Shown here piece after piece: positions 1 to 10,920 of a stretch of DNA of 64,000 nucleotides. This DNA is from Vesta saturnalis (Eukaryota; Arthropoda; Insecta; Coleoptera; Lampyridae), in assembly GCA_036346205.1 (NCBI GenBank), contig JARFJB010001166.1:11533501-11597500 (forward strand), read 5' to 3'. Below the pieces are notes generated by a model. It worked only from the letters and a program-made list of their open reading frames with translations. It had not been told where the DNA came from and ran no database searches. The stretch's first letter is position 1. Each line of letters starts with the position of its first letter. Made by a program: the position numbers and the translations under genes.

Positions 1-683
1 TTTCAGACTCTATTACTCTGTTGGGCATGACTGTATCTTCAAATCTCTCGTTGACCATCTTCTGTCCCAAAACAGCTGCTCGTAAAATAGGCTTTTGTAC
101 AGATCTAAGCAGTACTTTACCTCTCGACAACTCCTTTCTGTATAAGGCCCAAATTCGGCCTCATCTGGAATATAATTCTCACCTTTGGGTTAGTGCTCCC
201 CAATACGCTTTCGATATCGTTGATCGTATTCAAAAGAGACGATTAGGCTTATAAATGACCCGTCCTTAACTTCTCACATACAGTCCCTTGAGCATAGAAG
301 GATGGTTTCAGTTCTTTCTTTGTATTATCGTTATTACAACGGCTATTGTGCTGGTGAATTACATTCTTTGATACCATCTCCGGCTATCTTTGCGAGAAAC
401 ACTCGGTTCGCTCATTCACATCATCAGTATGTAGTACAAATCTCCACTTGTCGTACCAAACGGGCGCAATCCACATTTTTCTACACGGCTTCTAAACTCT
501 GGAATGATCTCCCTAGTTCCTGTTTTCCTCTCACTAATGATATGAGAAAATTTAAGGTAGCTGTTCATAGGCATCTATTGGCAATTCATTATCCCTCTAT
601 CCATCCTCCTAAGTGTTCCTGAGTGCTTTAGCACGATAGGCCTTGTTTAGCCTGTTCAGGTCCACAATCATAAAAAAAAAAAA
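1..683 (+). mobile_element. 3' end of a non-LTR retrotransposon (jockey/CR1-like RT C-terminus)
   Basis: The reading is open from the left edge of the window (S-D-S-I-T-L-L-G-M) and gives the region after the RT active site that is typical of arthropod non-LTR elements: LGMTVSSN, then YKAQIRPHLEYNSHLW, then DRIQKRR. One frameshift near 250 moves the frame; after it INDPSLTSH and SLEHRRMVSVLSLYYRYYNG can be read, then the C-terminal SKLWNDLPSSCFP and FKVAVHRHLLAIH, with a stop at 620-622. A short 3' UTR ends in an A-run at about 671-683. The catalytic RT part is outside the window or truncated. Shorter related copies lie on the minus strand at 58441-58942 and 53925-54095. Assignment beyond 'jockey/CR1-like' is an inference. 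Confidence 0.85.
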
Positions 684-1132
684 TCTGAACTTTTTAACGT
701 GTCTAAAAATAAAGTGGTGGCGGGTATACTAAGGTTTCCTTAAGTAACGCCCGGTATCTTCGAAACGGCTGAGCCGATTTTAACAAACTTGAGCGCGTTG
801 AAATGAGCTATTCTTGTGCTACAAATATTATAATATTTGAAGTTTTGTTAGTTTCACATGTCGTCGCTAGAGGGCTTTGTTCGACATTCCGACAGAAACG
901 GTTAATTTTCGCAAAAAAATTAAATTTTTTCACAAACAAGTAGCTAAATGATGCCTAAACAAGCTCGCGAAAACCGTATCTCGATATCTTGTTCCTAACC
1001 TAAAATATCGGTCAAAGAAGACTTTATACGAAAATCCCTTAAATTTTTACGTTTTTTAACTATATTTTTCTGGAATTGTTTCTATTATGTAAGTTGTGCC
1101 CTAAAAAGGACCGATTTAAAGGAGGACGGTTT

Positions 1133-2240
1133 TTAATGCCCCTGTAAATGCTCGAAATAATGACCATCACCCTCTATGCATTGCTGAAGCCTCTCATGAA
1201 TAGACAAAACTGCAGCTTCAATTTCGGCTCTCGGTATGTTACGTATTGCGTTACGAATCCGGTTTTTCATATCTTCTCTAGTAGTAGGTTGAGTCCGAAA
1301 CACGATGTCCTTTAAGCGCCCCCATAAATAAAAATCGAGGCAAGTTAAGTCCGGCCATCGCGAAGGCCATGGAAACAGACTTCCTCTTCCAATTCACCGC
1401 TGTTGAAATACTGCAATAATATGCTCTCGCACATTAATAGCGAAATGCGCTGGGCAACCATCCAACTGCAAAAACAATTTTTGCCTTGTTTCCAGAGGCA
1501 CATCTTCCAACAACAACGGTAGTTGATTGGCCAAAAAGTCAAGAAACACATTGCCATTTAGGGTTGCTCGAAAAATATGATAATTCGCCTCCAGTATGCC
1601 ACACCATACATTTAAACTCCAACGCCCTTGGCGCTGAACTGCACGCAACCAATGGGGATTTTCTGCAGACCAATAATGCATATTGTGCAGATTGACTCTC
1701 CTGTCACTACTGAAGGTGGCTTCATCAGTCCAAAGAATTTGAAATAAAAATTCTCTATTTTCGCGTATCATGCCTAACATCCAATAGCAATAGTCTAACC
1801 TTCGATCAAAATCTTCCTCTTTCAAGGTCTGATGCAAAACGACATGATATGGATGCACTCTTAAAGTAATTAGAAAAAGTGTAAACGAATACCTATATAT
1901 TTTGATCGCCATTAGAACTTACCTATGGCATTTCAAAATATTTTGAACCGTTGCCCGTGATATGCCCAGCTCAATGGATAATGCTCTTGTGCTAAGATGA
2001 GGATTTCTTTCAATATAGCCCAGTACACGGTTAATATTTTCTTGTGTTCTTCCAATTCTTTGCCGTTGAAACGTAGGCCGAAAGCTACCATTGGATCGTA
2101 AGCTCGCCACTAAGCGGGGAAAAACTCTTACATCGCAAGGATGTCGATTTGGATATCGAGCCGCGTAAACTCTTTTGGCTACTGCGGCATTCAAAATAAA
2201 CCACAAGCATATCAACAGCTTCATTATTCGTAAAACGCAT
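1133..2240 (-). pseudogene. Mariner 1 transposase, nearly complete, one nonsense and one frameshift
   Basis: The protein belongs to the insect Tc1/mariner-type transposases with a DUF4817-like helix-turn-helix N-terminus. It starts at ATG 2240-2238 (MRFTNNEAVDMLVVYFECR), shifts frame near 2185, and continues AARYPNRHPCDVRVFPRLVA and STRALSIELGISRATVQNIL. A 63-bp intron (1860-1922) follows; across it KCHR joins to VHPYHVVLHQTL. The catalytic aspartates are visible in WTDEATF, LDGCPAHF and LDFYLWG, with 41 residues between the second and the likely third. TGG is changed to TGA at 1393-1391 in the expected RWIGRG motif. The C-terminus reads DMKNRIRNAIRNIPRAEIE and GHYFEHLQGH, then TAA at 1133-1135. 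It is probably inactive, but little decayed. Confidence 0.85.
1860..1922 (-). other. Probable 63-bp spliceosomal intron in the mariner 1 transposase
   Basis: On the minus strand the sequence is CATAG|GTAAGT...TTTTTCTAATTACTTTAAG|AGTGCATCC. The donor is a perfect GTAAGT, a CTAAT branch-like motif lies close to the 3' end, and the acceptor is AG. Unspliced, a stop follows KCHR at once. Spliced, the codon AG+A restores R and continues with VHPYHVV, the conserved HPYH block of this family. The homologous mariner 4 copy (35712-36734) reads through this position (EDRLHPYHIQLHQEL) without an intron. Splicing is inferred from sequence alone. Confidence 0.75.
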
Positions 2241-2518
2241 TTTGAAAGCACAAAAATTGCTCAAAGTAACGCGAAAGTATTGACGACAATTTGAGGATTA
2301 TGTATGTTTTGTTTAGGTATCTGTTTCCATTGCCTGCTTCTATTAATTGTATTTTTCGTATATATCCATAGTGAATATACATTTAAACAAACAAAAAATA
2401 GGCCTTTCGTATAAATTTTAGCATTGCTTACTTGCCCGTAGTAATTTCAAAAAGGGTGATTTTATTCTGGTGAATAAATTTACAAACATTTAAAATCGCA
2501 ATTTCTAGGTAACCTATT

Positions 2519-3061
2519 CAGAGCTGAAATTGAAGCTGCAGTTTTCTCTACCCATAAGGGGCCTCAGCAATGCACAGAGTGATGATCAGCATTCCGAGCA
2601 TTTACGGTGGCTTTAAAAACCTTCCTCCCTTAAATCGGTCCTTTTTAGGGTTACAACTTACATAATAGGAACAATTCCAGAAAAATATAGTTAAAAAAAA
2701 TAAAAATTTAAGGGATTTTCGTATAAGTTTTCTTTGGCCGATATTTTAGGTTAGGAACAAGATATCGAGATGTGGTTTTCGCGAGCTTGTTTAGGCATCA
2801 TTTAGCTACTTGTACATGGAAAAAAGTCATACTAATGGATTTAATTTTTTTGCGAAAATTAACCGTTTCTGTCGGAATGGCAAACAAACCCCTCTAGCGA
2901 CGACATGAGAAACTAACAAAACTTCAATTATTTTAACATTTGTAGCCCAAGAATAGCCCATTTCAACGCGCCCAAGTTTGTTCAAATCGGCTTAGCCCTT
3001 TCGAAGATACAGGGGGTTATTTAAGGAAACCTTTGAATATCCCCTACCACTTTATTTTTAT
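2519..3061 (+). repeat. Right inverted arm of mariner 1, with an inverted transposase 3' end
   Basis: This arm is the reverse complement of 704-1231. Bases 2521-2625 read GAGCTGAAATTGAAGCTGCAG...GAGCATTTACGG and match the codons AEIEAAVLSIHERL...FEHL of the transposase found inverted at 1136-1231. The coding copy has small indels and no open frame here. Bases 2252-2518, between the gene start and the arm, show no feature. Confidence 0.8.
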
Positions 3062-3313
3062 AGATATGTCAAAAAGTGCCAAACAAAAAAGTGCAGATTA
3101 TCCTCGACTTCAAAGATCAGTTATTTTTTTATTAGGTTAATATTGCAGAATTCACAGAAACATCACTTTTTTAGATTCAAGATTGCAGTTACGCCCCCTA
3201 GCGGTTTTTGTATTGACCACAAGCCTCTACGATGTATAGTTTCCCAGATAAAGTACCTCGCATTCTTACTTGGCCACCCTGTACATATTAGTACACTAAA
3301 AATTACAACACAC

Positions 3314-3372
<59 letters not shown>

Positions 3373-3416
3373 TGTTTCAGTGAGAAATAAGCGTTCAAAT
3401 AAAACATTAACCAAAA
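3062..3416. repeat. Non-coding spacer with (TA)n microsatellite at 3317-3370
   Basis: About 27 TA units lie at 3317-3370. The rest of the spacer between mariner 1 and mariner 2 is AT-rich and contains a fragment resembling mariner termini (TTGGCCACCCTGTACATATT, about 3271-3290). Translations of the array are only Tyr-Ile repeats. Confidence 0.9.
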
Positions 3417-3835
3417 TGGGTATCAGTTTAAAGAAATATTACAGTTTTTGGTTTTAACTCGTGTAAATTTAAACCGATTTGGCATGAACAATAAACAAAT
3501 ACAGATCTTTAATTTCGCTATTTCAGGTGCTCTAGACATTCAGGGTTGTCGCTACTTTTCCTCCATATCTTTGCATTATTTTTTCAAATCTAAAAGTCTT
3601 TTTCCATTGTAAATTTAATTTAAAAAAAGAAATGGCTCTTGGAAAATTTTGATTAGAAGTTTATTTACAGAGATATTTTAGATATTTACAGTTTTACATT
3701 TGAATTATTTAAAATAATGTATTTGACAAAATCAGTCTATAATTGATGAAATTGACAGATAGTTTTGTTTATAGCCATTATATTTACTGTTCTATAGATA
3801 TTTTGGCTTGTGCATCAGTTTCGTGTTTTTTTATT

Positions 3836-3928
3836 ATGGAAAACCACACACCTGTTGAATTAACAGGTATGCATCTTATTTATGGTGCTGCAAATGGGAA
3901 CAGTAGAGAAACCGCTCGTGTTATTTAA
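3836..3928 (+). pseudogene. Inverted duplicate of the mariner 2 transposase N-terminus
   Basis: From ATG 3836 the plus strand reads MENHTPVELTGMHLIYGAAN then GNSRETARVI and a stop. This is the N-terminal LIYGAANGNSRE block of the same transposase, in better condition than the copy at 4510-4609 on the other strand. It lies wholly within the left inverted arm and is continuous with the arm's non-coding part. Confidence 0.75.
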
Positions 3929-4609
3929 ATAATTTCGGACTTGGGCCGAAAAATGAGGCGGTGCTCTATCATGCTGGAATATCAGCCTATTCCGAATATC
4001 TAGGGAAATATCCTCCAGCAATTTCAAAACAGAATTCGTTATGAGTTCAAGATAAACTTGACCGGTAACGTTGGGACGTAAAATGAAACGTCTAATAAAA
4101 AATGTGCGCTGCCCATACATTAACTGAGAACCGATCTTGCTGACCACATACGACGGTAGCGTGAGGGTTTCTGTTACTCCAGATATGGCTGTTGCGTGTG
4201 TTGATCGTACCATCCTTTATGAAACATACCTCATCCGAAAACATCACATCCGAATAACGGATGTGTTGGTCTTCATCAAAAACTCTCCAAACCGATATGT
4301 GAGAAGCACCATTATCGTGGACCCACGGTATGAGTACTGGTGGATGGATTTTCTGCTACGCGCTCTAAAATCTCCTCTTTAAAACGTAATATTCGCCTAA
4401 GCCTCACTTCTCCAGAGAATGCAGGACGCTTGAGAACTCCAGTCTCTCTTAAACGTGCCTCAATGCGTTGGAAGTTTTACGGTTTAGATGCCCCCGATCG
4501 GCAAAATGTTGTGGATATAAACGAGGGCTTCACTACTGCTCTCGTTTGCAGCTCCATAAATAAAGTGCGTATCTGCTTATTCAGCAGGTGTGTAGTTTTT
4601 CATAACCAT
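3929..4609 (-). pseudogene. Mariner 2 transposase, truncated and decayed
   Basis: Reading from ATG 4609, the N-terminus (MVMKNYTPAE, stop, then FIYGAANESSSEA) corresponds to the family's opening helix, followed by several frameshifts and stops. The last part is open: STHATAISGVTETLTLPSYV, LRPNVTGQVYLELI, LLEDISLDIRNRLIF, QHDRAPPHFSAQVRNYLNN with the second catalytic aspartate. At 3928 the frame runs into the inverted N-terminal codons of the left arm, so the WIGRG and LDFFLWG regions are missing. No functional transposase can be made. Confidence 0.75.
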
Positions 4610-5062
4610 AGAAAACGCAAAAAACACGAAACTGATGTACAACAAGCCAAAATCTCTTGACAACAGTAAATAAATATGGCTATAAAAAACTACCTACCGA
4701 TTTTCAATGACAGACTGATTTTGTTAAAATACATTATTATGAATAATTCAAATGGACTGTAAAATATCTAAAATATCTCTGTAAATAAGTTTCTAATCAA
4801 AATTTTTCAAGAACCATTTCTTTTTCTCAATTAAATTTAAAATTAAAGATTTTTAGATTTGAAAAAATGCAGTGGTGCAAAAATAGGGAGGGAAAAGTGG
4901 CGCCAACCCTGAATATCTACGCCACTGAAACACATCTACAAAACCTGAAATAGCCAAATTAAAAATCTTTGTTTGTTTATAGTTCATGAGAAGTTTCATC
5001 AAAATCGGTTTAAATTTATACAAATTATAACCAAAAACTGTATTTCTTTAAACTGACATGTG

Positions 5063-5314
5063 TCCTTGTATCTTTTAAGCGAAAAGTCCTTTTAAGTTAA
5101 AATTTATTTCTTCAACTTATATTTACGAGAGGAACTCTCCCTTTAAGTTTTGCCCAGCATTACTAAAAGACCCTGTATATATAGGGTGTCCCAGGGGACG
5201 AGGAAGCTTCATAATCTGGTTGCTGTTTGAATTATCTACTTACGTTTTTTTTCAACGGTAGCTACGGATATTCTGCACAATTTAAAATCATTTTCATCAT
5301 TAACAGTGTTGGTA
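5063..5314. other. Spacer between mariners 2 and 3; old element-end fragments only
   Basis: AT-rich DNA holding a fragment CCCTGTATATATAGGGTGTCCCAGG (5173-5197) that resembles Tc1/mariner termini, suggesting mariner 3 inserted into an older element. I see no gene. Confidence 0.5.
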
Positions 5315-7070
5315 TACAGGGTGGCCCACCAAACTAATATTTTTTTTTAAATGCAACCCCCTATATTTTAGCATAATTTGAAAGCCCTTTTGATTCTGAT
5401 CCAAATGGGCTTAACGGTAATCGCGAATTATGAACCGTTTAGATTTGATGGAAAATAGAGTGAAAAGGCGTCATGTTTAAAAAATTATTACGACTTCACT
5501 GTCGCAAGTAAATCATCGATTAAAGTGTCCAGTGCTTTTCCATGGTCCGAATTTTCATATTAGTACTTATTAATATACCAAGCGCAAAACCCTGTGTAAC
5601 TCAATTTTTTCAAATGGAACGCCCTGCATATTTTTATACCGCTAAATATCATTTTTGATAAGCTTTCCAGGGATAAACAGTTTGTGCAGTATATTTTGAG
5701 AAACTGAAATAATTCAAGTAGGCTGTTATTAATAAATTTGAAACATTTAGTGACGAAGCAACATTCAAAAGCAATGGATTAGTTAACCGACACAATATGC
5801 ATTATTATGCAACGGAAAATCCCCATTGACTCGGGACCATTGACTTCCAAAATCAATGGTCCCTAAAGTTAGTGAATCATGATAATCGTGCAATTGGTCC
5901 TTTCTTCTTTAATAACACTTTGAATGGGGAGAGATAATTGCGATTCCTCCAAGGCGATCTTCCAATATTACTTGAAGACGTAAATTTAAATATCATGCAT
6001 AATCATCGAATGGCTCGTCGTCAGTTCCTAGACCGGGCCTATCCTCGTCGTTGGATTGGACGGGGTGCTACTATTGCGTGGCCAACACTTATCCCAGATG
6101 TAACTCCAATTGATTACTCTTATGGGAATACGTTAAAGGGCAAGTTTACAGGGTTCATCCAACGACTGTTGAGGATATGAAAAATAGGATAAATCAAGCA
6201 TTTCGTTTAATTGACCAAGGAATTTAACTAGAGGCTAATTCTCATAAGTTAGGCGTTTGGCATTTTGTAGAGAACAGAATGGTCGTTTATTTTAACATTT
6301 GCTATATAAATTGACTAGTTTATTTCTTTCTCACCAGTTTAGTTTAGTTTCATTTAGCTTAGTTCTTTATTCTGTATTTAGTTTCTGTATGTTGTACATA
6401 AGACCACTGTACACTGTAAGGTATTGATCTGGTTTAATAATTTGAGGGTGTCATATTCAGAGGGGCGTGTGCGAAAAAATTCAAAAAATGAAATTGTATT
6501 TTTAGCGCATGCGCCCCTCTGATATGAGACAATCGGTATTAATATCAAAAAAGTAAAAACAAAATTTCGTTCTCAAGACGAATGTTGTTTCTCGTTTTCC
6601 ATACTGCTTACTTAAAAACGCTATCACAGCAGTCTACTGAAATTATTCTTTGAATAAGTAACAATGATGTAACAAGTTTTTTAAAAAATCTCATCAGTTT
6701 TTCAAAATAGACCACAGGAGCTTATATCGCTCGAAAGCCTATCAAAGGTATTTAGGAGTATAAAAATATACAGGTGTTCCATTTGAAAAAATTGAGTTGT
6801 ACACGGTTTTGCGTTTGATCATGCCCTGTATACGGTTGTGCGAATTGGTTGCTTAATAAGCAAAATATGAAAATTCAGGACATGGAAGAGCACTGGACAC
6901 TCTAATGGATGATTGATTTCGACAGTGAAGTCTAAACATGACAAAACAGTTCATAATTTGCCGACTAACGTTAAGCCCATTTTGATCAGAATCAAAAGGG
7001 CTTTCAAATTGTGCTAAAATATAGGAGGTTTGTATTTAAAATAACATAAATCTGGTGCGCCACCCTATAT
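5315..7070 (+). mobile_element. Mariner 3: decayed Tc1/mariner-like element with 0.38-kb arms
   Basis: The left arm (5315-5710) begins TATACAGGGTGGCCCACCAAA and the right arm (6697-7070) ends in the near-complement of it, TATATAGGGTGGCGCACCAGA, flanked by TA. Arms share AAAATATAGGGGGTTGCA-like and AGCCCTTTTGATTCTGATC blocks. Between them is a plus-strand transposase remnant. A small imperfect inverted repeat lies inside at 6451-6527. Confidence 0.8.
5735..6230 (+). pseudogene. Mariner 3 transposase remnant (C-terminal half)
   Basis: The frame enters at FSDEATFKSNGLVNRHNMHY (first catalytic Asp), then YATENPH and a stop. After further stops it reads LRFLQGDLPILLEDVNLN, YPRRWIGRG, DVTPIDYSYGNTLKG, and after one more frameshift HPTTVEDMKNRINQAF and stop. 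The usual QxDGAPPHF motif is degraded to HNHRMARRQF, so the second catalytic aspartate is lost. The N-terminal DNA-binding half is absent. It is related to the mariner 1 and 4 transposases. Confidence 0.75.
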
Positions 7071-8567
7071 ACCGACGAGAATAATGTTAGTATGGAAAAA
7101 TCTTATTGCGGGCTATAACGGAAATGGAATCTTCCTGCTCTGACAAATGATGAATGAAAATGTTGACTAATATTCTTTTGTACACAGACAATTCCTTGAT
7201 TGAATCGCGGTAAAATGTTACTGCATTAATTAAAACTTCTTTTAAAATAATAATTTGTGCGCTCAACTGACTTGTTAACTTTTATCTTTTAAATAGTTTT
7301 ATTTACACTAACAATCCAAAAGGTTAATAATTTTATTTAAATAACTGTAATTTTAATATACTGCGAAAGTTTCTTTATATTTCAACACGCTTTGCACGGT
7401 AATTAAGTGGCACTTCAAGAACGTTAATTTTTTTTTAAATCCGCAAAAGCGATATAAACCAAAGAGTTCACAGAAGCACTAATATAACACCACGATGATC
7501 TCTTGCTACTTGATTACGTAAAATCGAAATCGGCTCTAGGCATAATCCTTTGGTGATTGAACAGTTTTACTTAAATCCCTTCGCAGGTTTTCTTCAGAAG
7601 TAGCTAACTACCCTTACAACACAAAAAGTTCGTTCGTTAAACACCAAAAGGTCCAATATATCAACGTTCTAAACCACACCTTAAAGCGTAACAACAAACG
7701 TACTACTACTCGAGAGCGCTGTTAGTTTCACAATTAATCAAATTATTACCAAAAATCCATCTTGGATTTTTGAATCCCACCACTCAAAAAAAAATCTCAT
7801 CTAATTTAGTTCCGCCAATTAAAAAAACGGAAGGGGAAGATTTGATACCCCAACACACAAACTTCGTTTTCATCCGTAAGGACTCGATAGTTTTCAAAAT
7901 CTCAAACGTCAGCAGACTTAACGTGCAAAATATCTCCATATTTTCATTCAAGTACAAGCAATTAGTCCCACATTCTATCTCTACGATTCAAAACCAACAT
8001 ACTCAATATTAATCTGAACCACTATAATTAACCGTCTTTATGTCGCCAGCATGACATCATATACATTTAAATCTACACTCTTTCTCTAAGTTACGTAATT
8101 TTACAAAACTTTCCATTAAAGTTTACGGAAATCAAACGAAATAAACCTTATTTACACTTATATACAACTATTTACAAATAATACGCTACTCAACATTAAA
8201 TAAACGGGGAATAATAAGGAAAACAATCTAAATTACGGCATAATAATTCACAAACAAAAAAAACTAAAGCTCGCCACACACCATCCCTAAAGGTCGCTAC
8301 ACACGTAGAACAAATTCATTCATAAAACTCAATTCAACAGCAAAATTTGACGGTAAATCGCTAGAAAATCGTGATCCTATCATAATTAATTCCTCAATGC
8401 ACATTACACAATCCTTTACATACAGCGTGACCCATTCAAGCAAAACATTCATTATCTACAGTAAGCTTTCAAACAAAAAAAAATATACATACGAAATCTA
8501 ACTAAGTGAATAGAATTACAAACAAAATTACCCACTACGTATACAGGGTGTTCAAAATACCCTGACA
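7071..8567 (-). repeat. AT-rich DNA with a probable degraded LTR (about 7215-8567)
   Basis: The right edge reads ACAGGGTGTTCAAAATACCCTGACA, the same layout as the ends of the better LTRs at 27569 and 32414 (ACAGGGTGCGTCAACGCAACCTGACA). A TGTTAC start near 7214 could be the left end. A segment around 7570-7600 (TTAAATCCCTTCGCAGGTTTTCTTC) resembles 26157-26182 of the better LTR. Plus-strand reading frames here (for example 7770-8012) resemble no protein. The LTR call is an inference from edge similarity. Confidence 0.4.
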
Positions 8568-8930
8568 AATTACGTTTCCTAACCGTATTATTAGTGGTAC
8601 TATTAAATATCCGCCTGGCTCACCTGATATCGCGCCGAACGACTATTTTGTTTGGGGTTACGTATCCCAGCAAATTTATGGGCACAGGTATGAATGTGCT
8701 TACAATTTGGACGAACTTCGTGTCAGAATTACAGACTCTATACAGCATTACCCAAGAAATGTTAGAAGACACCCGAACTGAATTTTATCCCAGATAAATA
8801 TACTGCCTTGCGCAAGGTGGAGGTCTTTTCGAAAATCTTATAAAGTAGTTTTGAAAAAAGTGTATTCTGTTCATTGTTTAAAATACTTGGTTTTTCAATA
8901 AGAAATTATAATGCTAAAGTTATACCTTAA
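8568..8930 (+). pseudogene. Tc1/mariner transposase C-terminal fragment
   Basis: The frame reads GTIKYPPGSPDIAPNDYFVW then GYVSQQIYGHRYECAYNLDE, LRVRITDSIQHYPRNVRRH; after a stop and shift it ends ALRKVEVFSKIL. The SPDIAPNDYFVWG block is the catalytic C-terminal signature of Tc1/mariner-type transposases (third Asp in PNDYF). Nothing upstream encodes the rest; the fragment directly abuts LTR-like sequence ending at 8567. Subfamily differs from mariners 1-4. Confidence 0.75.
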
Positions 8931-9769
<839 letters not shown>

Positions 9770-10920
9770 AGATATTTTTGCGAAGTTTATGGACTTTTAT
9801 GATCGTCTGGGTTTGTCTTTATTCTATGTTTACATTTGAATAATTTATTTTCGGTCTCATTGAAATGGTACTTAATCTATCGTTTCCTATGCACTTTTTT
9901 GTACCACTAAACTGGCACAAATTATTTTACAATTGATATTTACTTTTACTATTTAGTTTGTAGTAGATTTAGTGTTTATTCTTAATATGGTCCAGGTTCA
10001 AAGCATGTATAACGTAGTTGTTTGAATCACGAGTAAGCTAAAACTCGTGAAATAGTGAAGATAATTTTGAGTTCTAATTATGGCAACAAATTTTTTAGAT
10101 AAAGTAGATCAATTATGTAACATGGACTGGACCAAGGCTGAAGTAGGGGCTTAATCCCTTACATGAACTGCGCCAACCAAGAATGTACTTGCTAATGTGG
10201 TAGAATATCCTTGGAAGCATAAACATTTTTATCGATAATACCCATATACTTGAATGTTACATATAACGGCATACAACAATTTGGACACATATGTGTAAGT
10301 GGCATGTAATACACACTCTAAGAGAAAAAATAAATAAAACTTGCAGTAGCCTATCCTTTGAAACATATATATTCTTATAACACACATGTACTTGAATGTT
10401 ACATACCAGTTTACAACTATTGGTAACTATTATAAAAGTTTGTATATATAGTATAAGGTGTATTGGAAAGTCTAAAGGATGTAGTTAAGTATATACACAT
10501 CGTTTATATGTCATTAAAACGTGGTGGTGCAATTCATGATAGGAGCAATTAACCTTCAGTGGTGGAATTCATGTAGTTCAGGTTTACCAAATCACTTTTC
10601 TGTATATTTAATATTTAAAGTGCTTAATTATATAAAAGCAAATGTTTGCGAAGTTTATGTATTTTTATAAACGTCTGGGCTTGTCTTTGTTCTATGTTTA
10701 CATTTGAATCACTAGTTTATCAGTCTACATTGAAGTTTTACTTAATCTATTGTTACCTATGCACTTTGCCGTAATACGAAACTGGCACAAATTATGTTAT
10801 TATTAATATTTACAGTATAAGTAATTTATGGCAGATTTTGTGTTTATTTTTATCATTACCCAGGTTCAAAGCACGTATAACGTAATTATTTGAATTATGT
10901 ACGAGTAATTTAAAAGTGAA
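9770..10920. repeat. Diverged tandem duplication, units about 0.87 kb apart
   Basis: Bases 9770-10045 and 10640-10910 are clearly homologous: both contain TTTGCGAAGTTTATG, TATGTTTACATTTGAAT, CTATGCACTTT, ACTGGCACAAATTAT and CAGGTTCAAAGCA(T/C)GTATAACGTA in the same order. A shorter repeat within the unit (CTTGAATGTTACATA at about 10250 and 10394) points to more duplication. No coding potential; origin unknown, probably transposon-derived. Confidence 0.7.

Larger units (their letters stand above)
704..3062 (-). mobile_element. Mariner 1: Tc1/mariner-like element with 0.53-kb inverted arms
   Basis: A transposase gene on the minus strand is flanked by long inverted arms, 704-1231 and 2519-3061. 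The outer ends match as TAAAAATAAAGTGGT on the left and its reverse complement on the right, each beside a TA, the usual Tc1/mariner target. The arms share blocks such as the motif around TAGAGGGGTTTG, GTTAATTTTCGCAAAAAAATT and the ATTCCAGAAAAATATAG segment. The arms do not stop at the non-coding termini: the inner 100 bp of the right arm is an inverted second copy of the transposase C-terminal codons. Element length is about 2.36 kb. Confidence 0.85.
3417..5062 (-). mobile_element. Mariner 2: foldback Tc1/mariner-like element with 0.5-kb arms
   Basis: Inverted arms lie at 3417-3928 and 4511-5062, beginning TATCAGTTTAAAGAAATA on the left and matched by TATTTCTTTAAACTGACAT on the right. Further pairs include GAAATAGCCAAATT, TTTTCAAATCTAAAA and ATGGAAAACCACACACC. 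The spacer between the arms is only about 580 bp and holds the middle of a minus-strand transposase. Both arms carry the N-terminal codons of that transposase, so the left arm replaces the missing 3' end with an inverted copy of the 5' end. Confidence 0.8.

Noticed and set aside
3143..3457. 104-codon frame containing a Tyr-Ile run
   Set aside because: Runs across a TA microsatellite; nothing else in it is recognisable.
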